From contig JADGJL010001118.1 in the NCBI GenBank assembly GCA_027600665.1, positions 1 to 10,029 of the forward strand: a stretch of 10,029 nucleotides of DNA, in the 5' to 3' direction. Origin of the DNA: Irineochytrium annulatum (lineage: Eukaryota > Chytridiomycota > Chytridiomycetes > Chytridiales > Chytridiaceae). Position 1 is the first letter of the stretch, and the number at the start of each line of letters is the position of its first letter. The notes under the pieces are model-generated. The model did not search any database. It saw only the letters and a list, made by a program, of their open reading frames with translations, and was not told the DNA's origin. The position numbers and the translations under genes were made by a program. Shown here piece by piece: positions 1 to 8,965 of the stretch.

Positions 1-1665
1 CCATCAACCTGGATCAAATCCTCTCCCCCGACATCATCGCGCCCTTACACCCCATCACCTCCCCCAACCGCAACCCCATCCGCCCGATCTTGAAGCGCAC
101 TACCTCGTCCGACGGCTGCGCCTTGCCGAACCCGCACGCGACTCCCCCGCCGCTAATTTCCCCGCAACCCGCGCTCGATTTTACGCGCACATCCTGGTCG
201 TCGTCCTCGGCGTCGACACTGTGTGGGGACTCGGGACCGCCGTCGCCGACGCTGTCTTCGGCGCCCGCGACCACGCCTACGACGCCGCGGAGGAGCGATT
301 CGGGGAAAAGCTTGACGTTTGACACGCAGCTGGAGAGGGTGTGCTTGTTCAACATTGAGGACGACCCGCTGCAGGTCGGGAGGAACAGGGCGGGCGAGCT
401 GGTGTACGTGGATGAGTTGAGCGAGGTGGACGAGGAAGAGGAAGACGGAAGCGGGAGCGAGGACGAAGGGAATAAGTCGATGGCGGGCGCAATCTGGTTT
501 TCTACGCCGGTTGGCAGTTTATTTCAATTCGATTAAATGATTCTGATGACTTACGCGATTTTCGCAGAAACCTACCGCCCCGCCCCCTCCGAAGCACTGG
601 GCGCTCCTCTCCCGCTCTACGCCCGCCACCAACACCGCCTTCTCCTCCGGTGCCAACGTCTGCCTCGACGCCGTCCGCCTCGATGACACCACCGATCCCT
701 CAAACCCCTCCCTCTCCGGCGCCATCCTCGTCCGCAACCTCGCCTTCTCCAAACGCGTCCTCGTCCGCCACACCAGCGATAACTGGTCCACCTTTTACGA
801 TCTTCCCGCCACCTTCGCCGGCACCGTCGTGCCCACCATGGCCGGATTCGTCGGAATCGACCGATTCACGTTCCGCTTGCCGGTAGGACAGCCGCCGCTC
901 ACCGCCCCCGGCGCGTTGCCACCGACGAGGGAGGTTGTTCTGGCCGTCTCGTGCACGATGGACGGGCGGGAGCACTGGGACAACAACGCAGGCGCGAACC
1001 ACGCCTTTCACCTCGGTCTGAGGGAAGTGATGGACCACGGGCGCGGTCGGCGGAAGGCCGAGGCCGTCGAGGAGCTGTTGCGACGCGCGAGGGCCGGGTC
1101 AGAGGCGGCGCTGCGGGCCGCGGTGAACAGCGGACAGGCGATGGCGGTCGAGGCGAGGCTGATCGCGGAGCAGTTTGGGAGGGAGAAGAAGCCGTGGCAG
1201 GTCATGACGCGCGGCGGCGCCGGCGGTGGAGGTGGGGTTGCAACGGGAGGGCACGCGCAGCCGCAGCAGGTCGCGCCGGGGTATGGCGGGGATGAAGATG
1301 GGAGGCGGTGGTCCTTCAGCGGGTTGGCGAATGATGGTGGCGGGAGCGCGAGGGACGTTGGGCCGGTAAGGGCTGCCTCCTTTGACAGGCCCGTGTCTGC
1401 GGACCCGCCGGCGATGGAGAAGCCAAGGAGGCCGACGAGCTTACCTTCGATGACTGCGGTTGATGGCTTCGGCGGGAGGAAGAGGGGCGGAGGGTTTACT
1501 TTGAAAGGCACGAAGGGCGGGCTGACGAAGAGGCTAGGAAACGTTGACAGGAGCCCGAGTCCTCCGCCTGTGCCGTTCGGCGGAGGGTGGAAGGGCGGGT
1601 TTGAGGGCGTTGGGATTGGGATGATGATGAAATGGGGAGAGAAAGCCGAGAAGGGGAACAAGTGA
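1..1665 (+). CDS. Glycogen-targeting PP1 regulatory subunit, CBM21 domain (5' partial)
   Basis: Two exons, entering from the left edge: up to 509 (codons from position 3), intron 510-567 (donor GTTGGC, branch-like CTGAT near 543, acceptor TTCGCAG, phase 0), then 568-1665 ending in TGA. Seen: a Ser/Pro-rich stretch; the short motif KSLTF (306-320) followed by FDTQLERVCLFNIEDDPLQV, which has the layout of the PP1-docking RVxF segment of Gac1/PPP1R3-type subunits; an acidic linker; then a CBM21-like domain (about 625-1020) with LSGAILVRNLAFSKRVLVR, a TSDNW block, DRFTF and the signature HWDNNAGANHAF. A low-complexity Gly/Arg/Ser tail of about 200 residues follows. Family knowledge: such proteins bring PP1 to glycogen so that it dephosphorylates glycogen synthase. 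Inferred role: glycogen accumulation in the cytoplasm. The true N-terminus lies outside the window. Odd: Leu where RVxF usually has Val/Ile. Family assignment is firm; the exact donor is less so. Confidence 0.85.
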
Positions 1666-2492
1666 TGACGGGGTGGGCTCGATTAAGGCGGCGTGTAAAA
1701 CATCGGCTTGGTTTTGTTTTTTCACTCAAGGGGATATATCCCTTCCATTGTACGGATTCTTTCAACTTCTTTCTTTCTTCTTTACATTGTGGATATTACT
1801 TTCGTTTTCTCTTACGCCGTCTATGCTCGGACCTCTTCATCTTTCCTCCCGGCTCGAAAAACTGATTTCGTCCTTTAATTTTACTCAACCGTGCTTTCTC
1901 GTCCCCACCCTGTCCCTCCGTATGTTTGAATGGGGAAGGATAAACTTTTCTTAGTACAATACCCCGCTATAGAGGCCGCCCCCCAGCCCGCGTAGAGGCG
2001 AATGACAACACACGCACCCTTCTCATTTTTCTACTTTTGTTTTCTTCATCTGTTTAAACCTCCGAAAATTGATTTGTATCTCTGTCTTATACAGTGACAT
2101 TCGTCACCCGTTGAAAAACTCTTGCCTGATATGATTTTAGTGATATAAATCTTGTTTTCCTTCCTCCTATTCTCCTTTCCTCCTTCCTTTCTTGTTCAAT
2201 ACCTGTAGTGAGGGGTTATAATGCTTTCCTTTTTCTTAGCTCAGAGTTTTGATCGATGTATATCAGATCCTCTTCTTGTATCTGTTCTTCTATTTGCTTA
2301 GGTGTGGCTTCCTTTAGATGATTATAAGGACGATTTGGAAATAGCAACAAAATACCGTGATTACACCTAGTTCGCTGCTTCCATCATACCTTGTCCTAAA
2401 ATACTAATTCACCACAGTCCGCCAAAAAGTCCCACATCCGTCACACTTCCCGAAGCACCATCCTCTCCCCCTCCAAGCCTCCAGCGCTGACG
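1666..2492. other. Intergenic spacer: 3' flank of the PP1 subunit gene and promoter side of P450 A
   Basis: No coding sequence, tRNA or repeat family is supported here. The stretch is AT-leaning and pyrimidine-rich. A nearly pure pyrimidine tract lies at about 2151-2197, TATAAA occurs at 2144-2149 and TTATAA near 2216. Pyrimidine tracts upstream of the start are common in fungal promoters, but neither TATA-like word is at a position that can be tied to a transcription start from sequence alone. Confidence 0.6.
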
Positions 2493-4216
2493 ATGAACTC
2501 CGTTCGAGCCGTTCAGGCCTCCTCGGTCACGGTCATCGCGACTGCTGCCGCAGCTGCCGCGATCGCCACGCTGCTATACCGGCTCGCGGGTGGGCCATTA
2601 CGCAAGATCCCTGGGCCGCCAGCATTCCCCGTCATAGGGAATTTCCCCTTAATCTTTCAGTATAAAGGTGAGCTCTTCCTAATTAGTTTCCTTGTGATTG
2701 TCTTTGTGTTTCCGTCGAAATTCTTCTATTTAGTAGTGCTCCATTTTGTGCGTTCTTTTGCGTATTTTTAATATCCTTAATGGTTAAGCTCACATCCACG
2801 AGCTCTGGAAGGTGCTGAAGAAGAAGTATGGCGATATCTACAAGGTCGACATGGTTGTGGGCGGCGTCATCGTCCGTGTCGCGGATCCGGCCTCCGTCAA
2901 GAGCATCCTCTCAGACCCCGACACGTTCGTCCGCATCACGGCCGCACCTGTCGTCCACGAAGACATTTTCTATCACGCGCTCTTCTTCCTCCCGACGGAT
3001 GCGGTATGGCATCGCCATCGCAAGTTCTTGCAGCCGGGCTTTGGCCCAACCCACCTGCGTCATACCCTCGCCGCCACGAACGAGATCATGGACAATCTTC
3101 TTTCGATATGGGACCACGAGCTTGGCGCGGGCAACGTCAAGCATGTAACGGACCTGTTCCACGTCGCTAGCAGCTTGACGATCGACGTCATTGCGATCGT
3201 CGCTTTCTCGCACCGGTACGGAAACGTCCAAGCGCACCTGGATCCGGACGCTCGTGACCGCGTTCGGAGCTATCAGGCCATGTTCGATGTCATGGCGCAG
3301 CGCATCAGGACGCCGCACTTCCTCTGGAAGCGCTTCCGGCTTTTGCCGGAGCAGGTGCGCGCGAAAATCCAAGGCGTGAAGGCGGTCGTGATGGAGACCA
3401 TCACGGCGAAACGGGCGTTGCAGGCCGCTGGGAGGAAGAGGGGAGAGGCGAAGACGGACGAGGCTCGCGATTATGATAAGGATGTCCTGGACCGCATGCT
3501 GGAGACGTCGGGATGGACGGACGAGGAAATCTTGGACGAGGTGATTGCGCTCTTCCTCGCGGGTGGTGAGACGTCCGCCAACACGATCGTCAACACCGCC
3601 TTGGCTCTTGACGCGTACCCAGAATGTCGAGACCGGATGTGCGCGGAGATTGACACCGTGCTAGGCTCCAGCGACGGTGACCATGTCACGTGGGAGATGC
3701 TGGGCGAGCTCAAATACACCGAGTGCGTGATCAAGGAGAGCCTGAGGCTTTACCCAGTTCTCACTAGCACCCTCCCGCGGAGAACGACGAGGGCGGGCGT
3801 GGAGGTGATGGGCTATGTGCTTCCAAAGGGGCAGCGGGTGCAGGTTGACATTCAAGGGATTCACCAGGACGAGAGGTGGTGGAAGCACGCTGGCGTGTTC
3901 ATGCCCAGCAGGTGGATGAATGGGTTTACGCCTGCGCCGGGGACTTACTTGCCGTTTGCGGATGGCCCGCACACGTGCCTTGGGTTCAAGATGGCGATGA
4001 TTGAGCTGTGAGTGTTTTTGGTTGTTTTTTTCTTCCTTCTGTTGACGTTGGTTGATACCCACGAGTATTAATCGTACGTGTGACAGAAAATGTGTGATGG
4101 CGAGAATGTATCGACGGCATACACTGGCTGTCCTCCCCTGTCAGAATATGCAAAGGATCATGTCGCTCACGGTCGGGTTTAAGGACGGACTCAATTTCGC
4201 TGTTGAACGTCGATAG
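2493..4216 (+). CDS. Cytochrome P450 monooxygenase, tandem copy A
   Basis: Membrane-anchored haem-thiolate monooxygenase, expected at the ER with NADPH-P450 reductase; substrate unknown. Exons 2493-2667, 2789-4007, 4087-4216; introns 2668-2788 (GTGAGC...TTAAG, phase 1) and 4008-4086 (GTGAGT...GACAG, phase 2). Product 507 aa, the usual size. Seen: hydrophobic anchor about residues 11-30, hinge LRKIPGPP (37-43), C-helix WHRHR (W132, R136), I-helix AGGETS (316-321), K-helix ExxR as ESLR (E375-R378), PSRW in the PERF region (431-434), haem loop FADGPHTCLG with axial Cys455. The last exon ends in GFKDGLNFAVERR, shared with copy B. The start is the first ATG before the anchor, in context GACGATGA. 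Odd: His replaces the usual Arg of FxxGxRxCxG, and Ala is the second residue of the motif. I do not assign a CYP family. Tandem paralogue of the next gene, 451 nt away. Gene model strong. Confidence 0.95.
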
Positions 4217-4667
4217 ACCGGTAGATAGCTGTCGACAATTCTTCCGTTTGTTCGTATATTAATTTTCTTTCAACGGCCATCATCTTCTTATCGGTGCCAC
4301 TTGCACGCTCTTAATCAGAGTCCTTTCCCCTTTGTTCTCGCTTTCGTTTGTTCCTGGAATCTTCCTTCCTGCTGCAATGGACTGGTGCTGTTCACCCACG
4401 TCTTACCATCATAACACCCTGACTTCCCTCGAGGCCGTCTGAAATCAATTCTCTGTTAAATGCATGCAAAGAATTCGCCACAATATTCACACCTTAGCAC
4501 AGGGGCGCTTTTATTCGACGGCTTCGCCTTGGTAGGCGGTCTCCGGGAGCGCTTTAGGCTGACGTGTCAAGCCGGCAGTGGCACATGCTGCATGGACCGG
4601 GTATTGTCGGCGGACTTGTCAACTCATAAAGCCCGCACGCCCAGCTAGCACTGAATAAGCACCAACG
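4217..4667. other. Intergenic spacer between the tandem P450 genes
   Basis: This holds the 3' flank of P450 A and the upstream region of P450 B. It contains pyrimidine-rich runs and no ORF with coding character. No clear TATA box, operator or conserved block shared with the region upstream of copy A was recognised by eye, apart from the similar sequence just around the two start codons (ACGATG). Confidence 0.55.
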
Positions 4668-6477
4668 ATGATATCGAACTCGATCAGGGTCATCCAGGCC
4701 TCCTCCGTCGCTACCGTCACGGCCGTGGCCGCCGGTTCCGCGCTCGTCGCGCTGCTGTACCGCATCGTCGCAGGCAGGACCTTGAGGAAGATCCCAGGAC
4801 CCGCCGCGTACCCGCTCATTGGGAACTTCCCGCTGCTGATCAAGTATAAAGGTACTGTCTTTACTCTTCAGATTTGCCTTTCCTTTCTGTCGTCCTTTTC
4901 TTTGCCGCTTCCTTCCTTTCACTCTCGTCGATTTCCTCCGGCGCGTGTCTCCTGATGCTCTTTGGTGGAGATGAGTCTAATACATCGTTCGAAGGCCACC
5001 TTCACGATTTGTGGGGAGAGCTAAAGAAAAAATACGGCGACCTTTACAAGATTGACACCACAGTTGTTGGTCACATCATCCACTGCGCCGACCCGTCGTC
5101 GGTCAAGGGTATTCTCGCGAGGTGTGCGCAGCGCTTTTGGGTTTTGTGTTAAAGGCGGCACTTGTTTATGTCTTTTAAAATCCATCCCCCGAAACAGCGA
5201 CAACTACGTCCGCCTCACCTCCAACTCCATACTCCACGCCGACATCTTCAAGCACGCGCTCTTCTTTCTCCCGACCGATGACACTTGGCGCCGCCACCGC
5301 AAGTTCCTCCAACCCGGCTTCGGCCCTACCCATCTCCGCCAGGCTCTTGTCGCCACCAACGAGATCATGGACAATCTTCTCTCCATTTGGGACCGCGAGC
5401 TTAACACCGGTTCAAAGCATGTCACGGACCTCTTCCACGTGGCGAGCAGCGTGACGATCGACGTCATCGCCATCGTGGCCTTCTCCCACCGGTACGGCAA
5501 CACCCTCGCACACCTGGACGCGGACGCACGCGATCGTGTGAGGAGCTATCAGGTCATATTTGAGGTTTTGGGCGACAGGATTATGACGCCGCCGTTTTTG
5601 TGGGGTCGCTTTGGGATCAGGGCGGAGCAGGTGGCAGGCAAGGTAGGGGCTGTGAAGAAGGTGGTGCTTGAGGCCATCGCGGCCAAGCGGGCCGTGTTGG
5701 CGGAGGCGAAGAACGAGTGCGGCGCGAAGACGGAGGCGGTGCGCGACCATGAGAAGGACGTGTTGGATCGGATGCTGGAAACGTCGGGGTGGGATGACGA
5801 GGAGATCACGGATGAGGTTATCGCGTTGTTCCTCGCGGGCGGCGAGACGTCGGCTAACACTATCGTGAACTGCGCGTTGCTGCTCGACGCGTACCCCGAG
5901 TGTCGGGACCGCATGGTCGCCGAACTCGATGCCGTCCTCGGCACCGACTCGGACGACACCGTGACGTGGGATCAGCTGCACGAACTCAAGTACACCGAGT
6001 GCATCATCAAGGAGAGCCTTCGCTTGAACCCCGTCGTGACGACCTCCATCCCGCGCGTGACGGCCAAGGCGGGCGTTGAAGTGATGGGCCACAAGCTGCC
6101 AAAGGGGACGCTAGTGCAGGTGGACATCCAAAACATCCACACGGACGAGCGGTTTTGGAAGCACGCGAGCGTGTTCATGCCAAGCAGGTGGTTGGACGGG
6201 TTCACGCCGGCAGCTGGCACGTTTATGCCGTTCGGGGATGGGCCACATATGTGCATCGGGTGGAAGATGGCCATGATTGAACTGTGAGTTTGCGTTTCCT
6301 TTGTTGTGGAGATGTTGTAGGTTGCTGACGTTGTTTGTCTACTTCAGAAAATGTGTACTGGCAAGGATATACCGACGGCACACGCTCTCGGTTGTCCCCG
6401 GGCAGAACATGACAAGGGTTGAATCACTTACTTGCGGCTTTAAAGACGGCCTCAACTTTACCGTCGAGCGACGCTAA
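4668..6477 (+). CDS. Cytochrome P450 monooxygenase, tandem copy B
   Basis: Paralogue of copy A, with the same anchor-hinge-catalytic layout. Exons 4668-4851, 4995-5121, 5198-6283, 6348-6477; introns 4852-4994 (GTACTG...CGAAG, branch-like CTAAT just upstream of the acceptor), 5122-5197 (GTGTGC...AACAG) and 6284-6347 (GTGAGT...TTCAG with CTGAC). Product 508 aa. Seen: anchor about residues 11-33, LRKIPGPAAYPLIGNFPLL, WRRHR (W134, R138), AGGETS (317-322), ESLR (E376-R379), PSRW, haem loop FGDGPHMCIG with Cys456. Long blocks match copy A exactly, for example KFLQPGFGPTHLR, HVTDLFHVASS and TIDVIAIVAFSHRYGN. The intron at 5122-5197 is absent from copy A, where the corresponding codons are contiguous. 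The other two introns are at matching sites and phases, and both final exons are 130 nt. Role: ER oxidase of unknown substrate. The haem-loop Arg-to-His change is shared with copy A. The least certain boundary is the first acceptor (4994). Confidence 0.94.
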
Positions 6478-6929
6478 GGGTGTTGTCCTTATTTGCGCCC
6501 CTGGCTTCCTTATTCCCTTGTTTTTTTTAAGTTTGTTTGTTGTCGCAACGGACACTGTGCGTTGGTTGCATTCGCCGGCAGCATTTCTTGTTCGTCTGCT
6601 TTTGTTTCATGCCACCACTACCTGTCTTTAATGCCAAAAATCTTTTTCCATTGTTTTTGCTCCTTTTAGCAGTTAAAGGCCGCTTGTTAGCGTTCATATG
6701 CACTCCGTCCACATCATTTCCTTCGGCTCTCCGTCTTTGTCGTATATCTGGCCTGACCCGACCACGTTTTTTCCTGTCGGCACCTCGATGTGCTGACGCC
6801 CCCTTCACTTTTTTTTTTACTCATATTATTTATATGTCTCTCTCACTCTGTTAATGAGGCAAGTATTATAGCGTTATAAAGGATTTTATCTGCATATCGC
6901 GTCTACCTGACTCCTTTGCATGAACATTT
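6478..6929. other. Intergenic spacer after P450 B
   Basis: T- and pyrimidine-rich 3' flank of P450 B (including T runs near 6519 and 6810) with no coding signal that matches a family. ORFs on either strand here are short, AT-rich and unrelated to the flanking P450 proteins. It sits between the 3' end of P450 B and the 3' end of the inverted P450 relic, that is, a tail-to-tail spacer. Confidence 0.5.
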
Positions 6930-7241
6930 CAGCGATTGACGGAGGTAGGTCCGGCCGAAGCCCGCTTACATGAACTTGCGGTGGCGGTGCCAGGTGTTGC
7001 TTGTGGGGAGGAAGAAGAGGACGACGAGTTGCCGCGGCGGGAACGCGGGCGAAGGTATCGTAGTCGTTGAGGTCGAGTAACGCAGAATGTGTCACCGACG
7101 CGGATGATGATGTGGATCTTGTGAATGTCGCCGTATCTTAGGTTCCAGCCAAAGTCGTAGATTCGCTTGTATAAATAATGGCCACCCATTTATACGTAGC
7201 AACGAGAAGTTCCCAAAGAAAGAATATGCAATTGTGCCTGA
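6930..7241 (-). pseudogene. Inverted, decayed cytochrome P450 fragment (N-terminal third)
   Basis: Reading the minus strand and changing frame recovers four pieces collinear with P450 A/B. Piece 1, 7241-7191: SGTIAYSFFGNFSLLRI, compare PGPAAYPLIGNFPLLIK. Piece 2, 7165-7091: RIYDFGWNLRYGDIHKI then IIIRVGD, compare LKKKYGDIYKVD and VIVRVAD. Piece 3, 7089-7030: HSALLDLNDYDTFARVPAA, compare ASVKSILSDPDTFVRITAA. Piece 4, 7028-6930: LVVLFFLPTSNTWHRHRKFM, stop, AGFGRTYLRQSL, compare ALFFLPTDAVWHRHRKFLQPGFGPTHLR. The breaks are at least two frame changes, an in-frame TAA (6966-6968) replacing the Gln of LQPGF, loss of about a dozen residues between pieces 3 and 4, and nothing recognisable of the I-helix, ExxR or haem loop. 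It resembles copy A at some sites (WHRHR, DTF) and copy B at others (LRQ, NTW/DTW), so it looks like a third paralogue rather than a recent copy of either. It cannot make a working P450. Confidence 0.85.
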
Positions 7242-7668
7242 CATCCAAACGCGATATTCACAACACATTCAAACATGCAACAGACCTTTTTTCCACTTCA
7301 CCATCTGCCCCGGGACCACTCATTGCCAGCCGAGGTATAGAGGATTCCACCCGTCGCTGCTCGTCTGACGTCTGAGCGACGATGGCTCCATGCGGCAACA
7401 ATCTCACTCGCACCTGCTTTCCCATCCACCTCACGATCAGGGGCGGCCCGCTAAGGAGGACGACAACCTGTATAAGGACAATACAATCCTAGCCAGCGCT
7501 CCAACTCGGTCGCTCACTGGATCTGCGTTGATCCTCAGGCAGGCCCGCGCATTGGGATCAAGTGGCATTTTAGCACGGCGTCGCGATCATGAAACGACGA
7601 GATGGAGATCCAAGTGCGAGCGGATAGACGGCGATTGCGGGCGGCAAGAGTGACAGTTAAGTGGAAAG
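7242..7668. other. Intergenic spacer between the P450 relic and the F-box gene
   Basis: The relic reads in from its right side, so its missing N-terminal anchor exon would lie around 7242-7330 on the minus strand. Nothing convincing remains there beyond a possible few residues next to 7241. The largest open stretch (7390-7653, plus strand, 87 codons) has no recognisable motif and no typical coding bias, and is not called. The 3' flank of the F-box gene is included. Confidence 0.45.
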
Positions 7669-7756
7669 CTAGTAGGAGCGATCACGGCTGGCAACAATGG
7701 CGAGCAATGGATGCGGGGGGGCGATCACGGCCTTCAAGTGGAAAGCCAGAGGGAGC
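7659..7756. repeat. Imperfect short duplications at the 3' end of the F-box gene
   Basis: A 21-nt word AAGTGGAAAGC(T/C)AG... at 7659-7679 recurs at 7736-7756 with 18 of 21 bases the same. The 11-mer GCGATCACGGC occurs at 7678-7688 and again at 7721-7731. The two words appear in opposite order in the two places. They overlap the last codons and the TAG stop (7669-7671) of the F-box gene, so the extreme C-terminus of that protein may be a product of local rearrangement. Confidence 0.6.
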
Positions 7757-8789
7757 ATTAGTGAATGGGCATCAGCCAGGTCGGTCATTCCGTTTTGCTG
7801 ACTTGCTATCTCGAGCTGCCTTTCCGTGCCCTTTTTCCGCCCCACATTCTCCATCCCAAAAATGGCCCTCTTATCCACCGGGACGGACGCATCCATTAGG
7901 CCGATCGTGTCAATGGCGACCGGGCCATATTTCCAACGAGTGTTATGGTCAACCATCCATAGCCGTATGTTTGAGAACCCATCTTTGGTGTCTATGGTGA
8001 AAGGCTCCAGCTCAAGCGTGAACCATTGCTCCCGCGTCATGGGGTTCATGAGGTATTTAGCGAGATTGTCCACGACTGAGGAGGTTATCTAATCGCGGAA
8101 TCCAACGATTAGCACCAGATCGCCTCAGAAACTAATTATAGAGCAGCTCTTACCGCGCCGTCACGCTCCACCATCCCGCAGCCAAGCTCAATTCTCTCCA
8201 ATACCATTGCTTCCGTACCGAGCAGGATGCGGATGTACGGAACGTACGTCCCCCGGTGCAACGTTCTGGAGATTTGCCCGCACGTCGAACCAGCACACGC
8301 TGTGGAGGTACACGACTTGGGGGCTTATGCTGGGGATGACAAAAGGGGCATTCAATACAACGATCAAAAAAATGAACAAAATATCCCACCTGTTTGGCAC
8401 GGTGTCCACCATCGTCCAATACGTCTCATTCATCCACACGACCCCGAGCTCGTCCGCGTAAGCGCACTGGGACCGGCGCAGCATGTTGACGTACAATGAC
8501 TTGTAGTCCGGCGCCCCGGCCGGGTCCTCCGGCGGCTCCAGGTTAGCCACCCCTTCCTGGTAGCCTCCTGCGGAAGGTCCGGAAGAGAAAATCGTGTTAA
8601 AGACCAAAGCAAACGCGGGGTGTGGAGTCTTGCCTTTCCGAAGCGATGGTCGGCGAGCATGAGCCACAAGTACGGATCCTCAGCGACGAAGGAGAAGGTT
8701 TTGCATGTCTGGGAGAAGGTGCGTAGGTCCTTCAAAGTCGGAATCCACTTAGCGATGTTGAGATGCACGTCAGCGGGCAGGTCGTTCAT
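7669..8789 (-). CDS. F-box protein with PP2/Nictaba-like C-terminal domain, apparent frameshift in exon 3
   Basis: Four minus-strand exons: 8789-8615, 8567-8390, 8329-8154, 8088-7669. Introns 8614-8568 (GTTTGC...CGCAG, 47 nt), 8389-8330 (GTGGGA...CCCAG) and 8153-8089 (GTAAGA...GATTAG with GCTAAT). The start ATG opens MNDLPADVHLNIAKWI, an F-box (residues about 3-45, ending EDPYLW) that would bind Skp1 in an SCF ubiquitin ligase. The rest resembles PP2-type modules: VVYLHSVCWFDVRANLQNV and APG/TYVPYIRI in exon 3, then QWFTLELEPF and IRLWMVDHNTRWKYG with VAIDTIGL in exon 4. Exon phases fit only if one base of the C run at 8250-8254 is extra; as printed, the frame stops at 8188-8190 after 164 residues, versus 315 if the run had four C. 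This is either a sequence error or a young pseudogene. The tail beyond about 7840 has no family likeness, so the 3' end is tentative. Substrate unknown; if PP2-like, it may recognise glycans or glycoproteins. Confidence 0.72.
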
Positions 8790-8909
8790 CGTGGGGTCGG
8801 TGGATGGTTGGGAGGATGATCGTGGTGGCGACTTCTTCTCGTAGCAGGACCACGGACATCCACTCAGAAGACCTGACTAAATTGGCGTTTAACTTGATTA
8901 TTAGATAGG

Positions 8910-8956
8910 GTGGCCGGTTAGGTGACAATACCAATACTAGGTGGCTGGTTAGGTGA
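8910..8956. repeat. Two 16-nt direct repeats upstream of the F-box gene
   Basis: GTGGCCGGTTAGGTGA at 8910-8925 and GTGGCTGGTTAGGTGA at 8941-8956 differ at one base, with starts 31 nt apart (about three helical turns). On the coding strand of the F-box gene they read TCACCTAACC(A/G)GCCAC. Spacing and position fit paired regulator sites, but no named fungal binding motif was recognised. Confidence 0.6.
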
Positions 8957-8965
8957 GGTTTCAAA

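Noticed and set aside
1008..1661. Minus-strand ORF of 217 codons antisense to the PP1 subunit gene
   Set aside because: Pro/Ser-rich product that mirrors the GC-rich opposite coding strand; the plus frame has the CBM21 signature and the minus frame has no motif.
5412..6092. Minus-strand ORF of 226 codons within P450 B
   Set aside because: It is the complement of a verified P450 exon containing the I-helix and ExxR motifs; the product is Arg/His-rich without family features.
2493..6477. Secondary-metabolite gene cluster
   Set aside because: Only P450s are present, with no terpene synthase, PKS, NRPS, transferase or transporter in the window; tandem P450s alone do not define a cluster.
6886..7189. 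The two overlapping minus-strand ORFs here as independent small genes
   Set aside because: Each contains only part of a P450-like sequence; they are frames of one decayed pseudogene.
7390..7653. Plus-strand ORF of 87 codons in the spacer
   Set aside because: No motif, no neighbour relationship and no coding bias; too short to support alone.
8770..8964. Minus-strand ORF overlapping the start of the F-box gene
   Set aside because: The F-box frame starting at 8789 explains the sequence; this overlapping frame has no conserved content.
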